Source of the DNA: Treponema sp.
Lineage (GTDB): Bacteria > Spirochaetota > Spirochaetia > Treponematales > Breznakiellaceae
Length of the DNA stretch: 42,238 nt
Reading direction: 5' to 3'
Assembly (NCBI GenBank): GCA_031275035.1
Contig: JAISPH010000024.1
Location: 1-42,238, forward strand
Shown: positions 32,018 through 39,500 of the stretch, piece by piece
How the letters are laid out: each line of letters opens with the position of its first letter
How positions within the stretch are numbered: position 1 is the stretch's first letter
Notes under the pieces: generated by a model
What the model was told of the DNA's origin: nothing
Databases searched by the model: none
What the model saw: only the letters and a program-made list of their open reading frames with translations
Position numbers and translations under genes: made by a program

Positions 32018-32046
32018 ACTATAATCAAAAGTTCCGGCTTTGTCAG
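32018..32046 (-). promoter_or_regulatory. Promoter of the lipoprotein-trmB-ligA operon
   Basis: Minus strand CTGACA (32046-32041), 17-bp spacer, TATAGT (32023-32018), each 5 of 6 to consensus. The GTG and ATG start codons lie 7 and 10 bases beyond the -10, so the mRNA is probably leaderless. Confidence 0.6.
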
Positions 32047-32082
32047 GCCGCCCCCGGGAACACGGGAAAGGCTCCCGGAGCT

Positions 32083-33267
32083 TTAGAGCGAAAACAACAG
32101 GGTAATTATGGTGGTATCCTGTATCTCGTTTACCATAGACTCGAATTTTACCCCCACCTTCTCACAGGCTTCGCTCAGGTAGGAAAGATAGTACAGCCCC
32201 AGCTCTGAGTCCGTCCCTTTCCGGGCCAGATCATGATACAGATCGGACAGGCTCCTGCGGCTGAGGTCCGCCGTTTTTTTTGCCTCCAGGGACTCCCGTA
32301 TCTCCTGAAAGTGGGAATCCCTGTCGTAGAGGGTAAGCTGAAACCTGCCCCCGGTTCCTATGGAGGAGCTTCCCCCGCCTATCTTCCAGGAAAAGGTAAC
32401 CAGGCTGTCTTTTCTTCTCAGTTCATCGATGAGGGTGGAGCGAAATTCCAAATCCGCCAAAGCGGCCTGCCCGTTGACCGATCCGCCCAGTTTCAGAAGC
32501 TGTCTTTCCCGGAGCATATTGGAATTTTCGATGCTGACCGCCAGTTCAATGATCATCAGGGCGGCGTATTCGGCAATGACGGATTTTTTCAAAAATTCCC
32601 CAAGGCTGTTCCGTCTTTCTCCGATCAGGGTAAAAAAATCCAGGGACTGGCCGCCGGCCGCGCCCTGGGGAGCCCGGAACTTCAGCAGTATAAACCAGAT
32701 GACGGGATTAAGCTCATCCAGGAATTTGCCGCAGAGGAGGAGCCGGGTATCTTTTTCATCCTGCTGTAGCCTCTCGTCTTTTTCTGCCGAAGCTGCGATG
32801 GGCCTGAGAATCTCCTCTCTGAGGGCGGCAATCGCATCTTTATGTTCGTGGAGGAAAAGTTCCAGAAAGCCTTCCTTGAACTGGGTTTTTTCATCAAGCA
32901 CCATAAAGGGATTGGCGCGGTTCCATTTTTTTACCGGCTCCGAAGCGAGAATTTTCGTAAAGACGGCGATATTATGCTGACGGTACAGGAGGCCGTAAAC
33001 TATCAGCTTGGAAAGATCGATAATCTCCCCTCTGCTGGCAACGGGATCCACCCCGGATACTTCTATTTTGGAAATATAATCGATGATCAGCATGCGCTGA
33101 ATCGAAGCGGGGGTAACCTTTTCCAGAGAAACGCCGTACTCCTCGGTATAATCTCCCATCTTCATCCGAACAAGTCTCTTGTTCTGCCGCATAAAGGCCG
33201 AGGCTCCCGTTTCTGTAAAGACAAATTTCAGCGGCAGTTCAAAAACATTCTTTTTGTTTTTCGGCAT
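32083..33267 (-). CDS. Conserved-looking 394-residue protein of unknown function
   Basis: A soluble 394-residue protein without signal peptide or membrane helix. It is mainly helical, with charged helices (EKDERLQQDEKDTRLLLCGK), a Gly/Ser-rich turn VTFSWKIGGGSSSIGTGGRF near residue 310, and a C-terminus FESMVNEIQDTTIITLLFSL that reads like the last strands of an ATPase or PAS-type domain. I cannot name a family. AAGGA precedes the ATG. It is divergent from the 686-aa membrane protein across a 157-bp gap with a long palindrome, and separated from the lipoprotein operon by its own downstream promoter. Confidence 0.65.
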   Translation of the reverse strand: MPKNKKNVFELPLKFVFTETGASAFMRQNKRLVRMKMGDYTEEYGVSLEKVTPASIQRMLIIDYISKIEVSGVDPVASRGEIIDLSKLIVYGLLYRQHNIAVFTKILASEPVKKWNRANPFMVLDEKTQFKEGFLELFLHEHKDAIAALREEILRPIAASAEKDERLQQDEKDTRLLLCGKFLDELNPVIWFILLKFRAPQGAAGGQSLDFFTLIGERRNSLGEFLKKSVIAEYAALMIIELAVSIENSNMLRERQLLKLGGSVNGQAALADLEFRSTLIDELRRKDSLVTFSWKIGGGSSSIGTGGRFQLTLYDRDSHFQEIRESLEAKKTADLSRRSLSDLYHDLARKGTDSELGLYYLSYLSEACEKVGVKFESMVNEIQDTTIITLLFSL

Positions 33268-33328
33268 CTCAAAATCCTTGGAAAAGCTTTCCGCAGTATA
33301 TGCGGGAAAACCAATAATGTTAAGATCG

Positions 33329-33365
33329 GACTTATTCGAGAACCGGGCCGGTCCTCGAATAAGTC
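33329..33365. promoter_or_regulatory. Long palindrome in the divergent region
   Basis: GACTTATTCGAG (33329-33340) and CTCGAATAAGTC (33354-33365), 12-bp perfect arms; the centre has a second small inverted repeat ACCGG-G-CCGGT. It lies between the divergent starts at 33267 and 33425. It could be an operator shared by both genes or a hairpin in either leader. Confidence 0.5.
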
Positions 33366-33424
33366 TCCCCCAAAAACAAAGAAGGCTGAATATTGACGGT
33401 TCACAGGGGAAAGGCTATGTTTGA

Positions 33425-35485
33425 ATGGTGTCTTCCGGGATTTTTCAAAGGCTTCTCCTCCTGGCGTTCCTGTTCCTTCCGTTGACGGCCTACGCCGAAC
33501 CGGAGGAGGAAAGGGAAAGGCGCAATGAACTTATCCGCATACTGAGCGAGGAACATATTCCCTTCGAGATCCGCCCCCTCCTTGCAAACTACGGGGAATT
33601 CGGCCCGTCGGTTCAGGTATCCATGACCCCGCGGGAAACGGGAAGCTCCTTTGCGGAGAACCCCGGGCTCCTGGTGCTGGGTATTCCCCTGAGCCCCCGG
33701 ATCTCCGCCCCCGGTCCGGCCCTTCCCTTTGCCGCCGAAGCGGGGCTGGCCTTTATACGGAGGGCCCGCCTCCAGTCCGGGAGAATGTTCCCCGCCGCCG
33801 TCCGGGTTGTCTTCCTTGGGGGGGAGGGCCGGAAACTTTCGGGCCTTTCCGGCTGGGATCATCCGGGATTACGGGACGCCGTTTCTCAACTGGATAATCC
33901 TGAAAACGCCGTCCTCCTCTACCTGGATACGGGGAACCCTCCGGCGGGCATACGGATTCACCATGGAAGCGGGGGAACCATGGCCCCCCTGCACACGGTA
34001 CGGCCCCTGTTTGACCTGGACATACCTCTGCAGTTTGCGGTCCGTAATAATGCGCTCTACAAGCTCTTCCTGGTCAAGGGACCGCCGGTTCTGGAAATCA
34101 GCCGGGAGGCGGGGCTTTCCGGGTTGTACCTTGAAGGACTCGGCGCATCCGCCGTTCCGTATCCGTCCATACGTTCCCCGGACGGGACCGCGGGCCCGCC
34201 CATCACCGCGGAAACCATGGGGGAAGAACTTTTCAAATATGCCTCTTCCCTTGATTTTTCCAGGGTAAGCGCGGACACCCACTATTCCTTTGTCAATCTG
34301 CCGGGGAGGGTTTTGTTTCTTTCCGAATTTGCCGCCGCCGCCCTGTTTTTCTTTACCGCCGCCCTGTCCCTCCTTGCGCTGCTGATCTATTCCGCCCTGG
34401 CCCGGCCCATGCTGGCCCTGCAATGGCGTTTCTTTTTCAGGCGTTCCTGGCTGCTCCTTTTCGTCTTTGTCCTGATCTTCGGCGCATTTTACGGCGCGGC
34501 CCTGATCTTCTCCCTCATCCTCAAGGGATTTGCCGTTCCCCCCTCCAGGGTATACTACGGCGGCGCGGCCCTGCAGGGTTGTACGGTCCTCCTCTGTTTC
34601 CTGCTGATCTCCCGGCTCTGCAGCCGTATCTCCATTCCCAGAAAGGCCCGGTTCTACGGCAGCGCCGCGGTCGTCCTGGTTGTCCTGGGAATCTGCGCCG
34701 CCGCGGTTCTGGATATTACCTTCATACCTGTTTTCCTCTGGGCCTTTTTCTGGGCTCTCCTGGCCTCGCTTTTCAAGGCGCCGGTCCCGGTTTTTCTCTG
34801 CGCCCTGGCGCTGCCGGTCCAGGCCGCGGGGGGAATAAAGAACATTATCGATACGGGAAGCCGCGAAATGGCGGATCTGATCCTGGAGCGGAATATTCCC
34901 TTCATGCTGAACATGACCCTTATCGCCATGCCCGTCTTTATGATCTGCAAACGGGGAAGCGCCCTGGTCCGGGGGAAAAGGCCGGCCCTCCGGCTTTTCA
35001 AGCCTCCGCCAAAATTATGGAAGCGGCGCTTTGTCTACGGCGCCGTCTGCGGCGCCCTGCTGGGCCTGTCTCTGCTGTCTCTGGCGGTCTACGGCGCCGG
35101 CCTGGCCCATAATCCTCCGGCAAAGCCGCCGCAGCGGATCCTCGAGGACGGGCTGAATCTGACCATGAATGAGCGGACCCTGCTGGAAAGGCGTATCCTC
35201 AATATCCGCATTGAAACCCCCGGCGGACCGGACCGGATCGATCTGTACCTGGATACCGAAACGGTCATGCCCGTCATTTACGACGCCCCCGTCCCCTTTG
35301 TCTACGGCGGGGAGGGACGTACCGTGCGGTTTATCCTTGGCGAGGCTCCCCCCGTTCCGCTGGACATAGAAATAGTGGTCCCCCTGGGATTCTCCGGTTT
35401 TCTCCGGGCCGAGGCGCTCTACGATTTTTCGGAATCCGGTACGGGGGACTATACGCTGAAGATGACCGGCGCTCTTCCCCTGTAA
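33425..35485 (+). CDS. Polytopic membrane protein with large N-terminal extracytoplasmic domain
   Basis: A 686-residue protein of unknown function. A signal sequence (IFQRLLLLAFLFLPLTAYA) is followed by a soluble domain to about 295, then roughly seven to nine membrane helices from about 300 to 570, and a C-terminal beta-rich domain (about 575-686). The N-terminal domain has the outline of an M28-type aminopeptidase fold (GLLVLGIPLS, AAEAGLAFIRRARL, AAVRVVFLGGEG, AVLLYLDTG) but without the metal-binding His and Asp, so if related it is inactive. The layout recalls ER M28 and GPI-transamidase GAA1-like proteins. This is weak inference. The start at 33425 has only a distant GGGGAAAGG. Confidence 0.6.
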   Translation: MVSSGIFQRLLLLAFLFLPLTAYAEPEEERERRNELIRILSEEHIPFEIRPLLANYGEFGPSVQVSMTPRETGSSFAENPGLLVLGIPLSPRISAPGPALPFAAEAGLAFIRRARLQSGRMFPAAVRVVFLGGEGRKLSGLSGWDHPGLRDAVSQLDNPENAVLLYLDTGNPPAGIRIHHGSGGTMAPLHTVRPLFDLDIPLQFAVRNNALYKLFLVKGPPVLEISREAGLSGLYLEGLGASAVPYPSIRSPDGTAGPPITAETMGEELFKYASSLDFSRVSADTHYSFVNLPGRVLFLSEFAAAALFFFTAALSLLALLIYSALARPMLALQWRFFFRRSWLLLFVFVLIFGAFYGAALIFSLILKGFAVPPSRVYYGGAALQGCTVLLCFLLISRLCSRISIPRKARFYGSAAVVLVVLGICAAAVLDITFIPVFLWAFFWALLASLFKAPVPVFLCALALPVQAAGGIKNIIDTGSREMADLILERNIPFMLNMTLIAMPVFMICKRGSALVRGKRPALRLFKPPPKLWKRRFVYGAVCGALLGLSLLSLAVYGAGLAHNPPAKPPQRILEDGLNLTMNERTLLERRILNIRIETPGGPDRIDLYLDTETVMPVIYDAPVPFVYGGEGRTVRFILGEAPPVPLDIEIVVPLGFSGFLRAEALYDFSESGTGDYTLKMTGALPL

Positions 35486-35511
35486 CCGCCCTCAGACTGT
35501 CCGGGCGCGCC

Positions 35512-36156
35512 TTACCAGCGTATCTCCAGGATGACCGGTTCCGCAGAGGCAAGCAGATCCCCCATGGGACAGGAAAAAGCCGCCGTTCTTCCCCGGATGT
35601 TTACGGCGCCCACAGGCGGCCCTTCCAGGCTGCGTCCCGTGCTGTCGATAAAGGCAAAGGCCCCTTCCCGGGGCAGGGTAAGGCTGAAGTCCAGGCTGTA
35701 TGTCTCGGAGGAAGCACGGGCAAGTTCCAGCAGGGCCGGATCGGCGGCGGCGCCCCCTCCCAGAACAAGGACCAGGCGGGTTCCCCCCGGTTCCCGGTGA
35801 AGCGCGGCCAGCTGCCCCCCCCGGTCAAGAAAAGCGGTTAAAGCGTCCAGGGCGGCAAATTCCAGCTTTACCCTGTTGACCAGATCCCCGCCTTCCACGC
35901 GGGATGAAAATGCGGCCACCCTGAGCCCCGGTATCCGGGCCGCGGTTCTGTCAAAATCGGCCCGGCCCACGGGGACGGGGAGCCACTTTTCATTGCCGTC
36001 AAGCTTTCCCATCGATTCCAGGGTACGGGCAATGCGGTATTCCAGGGTCATGGTTCCCGATTCATCCCCGCGTATATCAATGCCGGATTTTATGCCGATA
36101 CAGGAGGCGAATAAAACGAGGGCTGCCAAAACTAAGCCGGTATACTGTCCCTTCAT
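35512..36156 (-). CDS. Lipoprotein of unknown function
   Basis: A 214-residue protein with signal sequence and lipobox MKGQYTGLVLAALVLFASC, lipidated at Cys19. The mature region starts GIKSGIDIRGDESGTMTLEY, a pattern I associate with treponemal lipoproteins of unknown role. It has a compact alpha/beta feel (LVLVLGGGAAADPALLELAR, then SLDFSLTLPREGAFAFI). AAGGAG stands five bases before the ATG and just past the stop of the upstream DUF503 gene, 9 bp away, so the pair forms an operon. It converges on the 686-aa membrane protein with a 26-bp gap. Confidence 0.75.
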   Translation of the reverse strand: MKGQYTGLVLAALVLFASCIGIKSGIDIRGDESGTMTLEYRIARTLESMGKLDGNEKWLPVPVGRADFDRTAARIPGLRVAAFSSRVEGGDLVNRVKLEFAALDALTAFLDRGGQLAALHREPGGTRLVLVLGGGAAADPALLELARASSETYSLDFSLTLPREGAFAFIDSTGRSLEGPPVGAVNIRGRTAAFSCPMGDLLASAEPVILEIRW

Positions 36157-36165
36157 GGAGGCTCC

Positions 36166-36453
36166 TTAAAAATCTTCCGAATAAATACTGACATCCTGTA
36201 TACGGACCGGAATTTCCTTTTCGATCATGGCAAAGGCCTTCTGCAGTATCGATTCGCCGAAGGACCTGGAGTTGGATACCACCGCGCCGCCGATTTGGGC
36301 AAAGGACAGGGAATCCTGAAGATCCACTTCGGCGGCGCTCATTCGGAAACGGCGCTGTAGTTTATCCTTAACGGATTTAACGATACGCCGCTTATCCTTT
36401 ATGGTTTCCGCATCGGGAATTTCAAATATCATTTGTATCATCGAAACTACCAC
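36166..36453 (-). CDS. DUF503 (YlxP-like) family protein
   Basis: A 95-residue small protein of the DUF503 family, known from Firmicutes near nusA/infB/rbfA; exact role unclear. The signature is IPDAETIKDKRRIVKSVKDK, followed by AAEVDLQDS and a C-terminal half SILQKAFAMIEKEIPVRIQD. The start is the GTG at 36453: AAGAGG lies six bases upstream and the 13 residues before IPDAE align with other members. A longer reading from 36513 adds 20 residues outside the family. It is divergent from the large envelope gene at 36525. Confidence 0.85.
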   Translation of the reverse strand: MVVSMIQMIFEIPDAETIKDKRRIVKSVKDKLQRRFRMSAAEVDLQDSLSFAQIGGAVVSNSRSFGESILQKAFAMIEKEIPVRIQDVSIYSEDF

Positions 36454-36471
36454 AGCGAACCTCTTGCCGCC

Positions 36472-36487
36472 GGGGTATAAATACCCC
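36472..36487. promoter_or_regulatory. Palindrome in the 71-bp divergent region
   Basis: GGGGTAT-AA-ATACCCC, a perfect 16-bp palindrome midway between the DUF503 GTG and the start of the 1664-aa gene. A TATACT at 36499 may be a -10 for the latter. An operator controlling both genes is possible. Confidence 0.4.
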
Positions 36488-36524
36488 CGCAAGTCGGCTA
36501 TACTATACAACAAAGAGGGCTGTT

Positions 36525-39500
36525 TTGCTAAGTACGCGCCGCTTGAAGGGCGAATTCAGGAAATTCTATGAATCCGCGGGCCGCAACGGCACAGCCGGCG
36601 GGTCCGTCCGTGATATACCGGCAGCCCTTCCCGCCCCGGCGGGGGATCTGCGGTCCCGCCTGCGAATTAAAGGGACCCGCCGCCGGACGCTCCGGGTCTT
36701 CCTCTTCCTGCTGCTGATCCTGAGCGGACTTCCCCTCCACGGTGAAGAAGCGGCCGGCGAGGAAACGCCGGAAACGCCTTCTCCGGCGCTGGAACTGGAC
36801 GTTGAAAGCCTCAGGCGGAGGATCGCCAATGAGGCCAGTTCGGAACTAATGTCCGTTACCGTAGGAAGTACGGACGTATCCCTCCTGGTGTCGGGCTACT
36901 GGAAGGGAACCCTGACGGGAAGCTGGGGTATGGCCTTTACCCCGCTGGGGGCCAGCGCCGCTTCCGGGGACTCTCCGATCCTTTTCCGGCAGGAGGCGGA
37001 CCTGACCCTGGCCCTGTGGATCAGGAAACGCTGGTTCCTGGAGGCCAGCTTCCTTGACGATTACGACCTCAACACCTACCGGGCGGGTTACCAGGGCTTT
37101 CCCGGCGAATTTGTCCAGTACGTGGGGGTGGGCAATACGGGGCTGGATTATCCCGCGTTTCCTTACCTGGATCTGGGGGGGGATTCCCCCTCTTCCTTTG
37201 GAGCCTACGGCAAATTCGGGGCGGGGCCGGTAACCATCCACAGCCTTATCAGGTACGACGCCGCGGTCAGGGAGGAGCGGACCTTTGTGGGGGACCGGGA
37301 ACGGACCTACGGCTATGTTTCCCTGGACAGCCCCCTCCGGGGTCTTTCCTTTGTACTTCCCGATGATAATATCAACGCGGTCCCGGCGGTCTACTTTGAA
37401 GATCCCGACGGGAACTTTACCGGCGGCGGCCGGCGCTGGCGGCTTGCCCAGGCCAGCGAATATGCGGTAAGCGCCCGCTACGGCCTGGTGGAGTTAAGCT
37501 CCGTCCCAAAGCGGATGGTGGCGGTATCCTATCCGGGCGGCTATGGGGTTGGCGCCAGCGACTACGGTTCTCCCTCGACCTTCCTTGGAGAAGTCCAGAG
37601 CCGTTTCAATCCCGTTGATCTAACCGGCTACCCCCAGCCGGGCCAGCGCTTCGCCTCTCCGGGAACTCCCGGCAACATACCCGGCGTAATAACCATCAAC
37701 GGCGTCTCCTCCCTGGTGATCTACGAACCGGGAACCTTCTCTCCGTTTGAACGGCAGAGCCGTTACGGCGCCCCCACCAGCAACGCCGCCGACGCCGCCC
37801 TGGTAAAGCTCTCCACCGGAGACCGGATAAGCGGCTTTGAGGTGCTGCCCGTGGCGGACATATCCCTCTCCGCCAATATACCCCTCTATGCCGGAACCCC
37901 CAGCGCCAGCCGGTCGGTGTACGAAATTGTCGGGGGCAGGGTTTCCCAGGACCGGCGGAGCGTGGAGGAACGGTGGCCCCTGGCCCTGGATTACCCCGAA
38001 ATTTACCTCCCCGGAAAAACAGCCTTTTCCGAAGATATACGGCTCCGCTTTACCAACTACGGGGGTTCGGGCTATTTCATAGGGACCGACGTGGTCCCCG
38101 GTTCGGTCCAGGTCTTCCGGGGCGGCGTGGAGGACCCCCGTATCCGCTACAGTCCAGAAAGCGGAACGGTACAATTGGAAACCCCCGCGGGCTTTAACGA
38201 AGTTATCCGCATCACCTATTTGAAACAGGGGGATCAGTCCAGGATAGGCAGCCTTGCCGCGGGAGTCGGCGCAGTCTACGACAGCGGACGCCGTTTCAGC
38301 TCGGCCCTGGGCATAGGGATGCGGTGGAACATCGCCGGCGAGGAGTTTACCGAGGAGGGGGTTTCCAGCCCCGGCACGGCGGGCCTGGGGGCCAAGGCTG
38401 CCTGGGATTACGACGCGCTCAAGGTCCAGGTTACTGCCGGCTTCGGCTTTGAACAGCCCGACACCACCGGCCTGTACCGTATCGCCGGCATGGAGGGTTC
38501 CGAAATCATTCTGGGCTTCTCCGACTCCACCTCCTTTATCTCCGAGGCGCCCGTCTGCAATCCGGCTGCGCCTCTTTTTCCAGTCCTGTACCTTTCGGAC
38601 CGGGCGCCCCTGGTCTACCGCAGTTTCCGCAACACCGATCTTTTCGGTTCCACCAGCATCATGGACATCGGCTGGTCCGGGGCTTCCGTCGTTTCCGGGG
38701 AAAGCGGCCCCTACCTGGCCCGGGATGCGGTCCTTGCTTCGGAGATCCTGGCGGCGGAATTTGATGTCCTTGGTTCCGGCAAGTGGACGGGCTTCCAGGT
38801 TCCCCTGGGAGAGGACGGGGCGGTCTTTGAAAGCGCCGAACAGATACAGGTTCCCTACCGGTTTTACGACATATCCACAAAAACAGCCTGGACGCCGGTC
38901 CCGGCGGATCTCAAGCTGATAGTCCAGTTCGGCGGCCTCTCCGATGAAGATACCGGCGGCAGCAGCGGGAACGAGAATCCCCTCCTCGTCGTGGAGGCGG
39001 ATATTCCCTATACCGGCTCCTCCGGGATGGCCGTCTTTACCCTGAACGACGAGGACCGGCGGAAGCTCCTGGACGCCAAATACATGCGGGTTATTATCAT
39101 CAATACGGGATCGTCCCCTATTAATAACAAGGCGGTTCTCGTGGCCCCGCCCATTGTCCGGGGTTCCGGTTTCAGGCCCGTTACGGCCGATCCCGGCGGA
39201 ACCATCTCCAGGGCCCCCGACGGCAACGCCGGTTCCCCCTCGGTCTCGGCGGTAGAAATCTGGGACCCCTCCCTTTCAAACAGCACCGTAAGCAAGCTGC
39301 ATTCCGGCGGCGGCCAGCGGGTCCTCGAAGTTAAGTGGCACGATCTGGCAGCTTATTCCGATACCAATGCGGCGGGGGTAGACGGCAGGACCAGCGCCAT
39401 CCCCCTGTCCAATTACCGGACCTTGAGCTTTTTTGTCAAAGGCCCGGATCCGGCTCCTCCGGCGGGCAGCGCCTTCCGCTTTATCGTAGGCCGGGGCCCC

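Noticed and set aside
36454..36513. 20-residue N-terminal extension of the DUF503 protein
   Set aside because: The GTG at 36453 has a good ribosome-binding site and gives the family's normal start.
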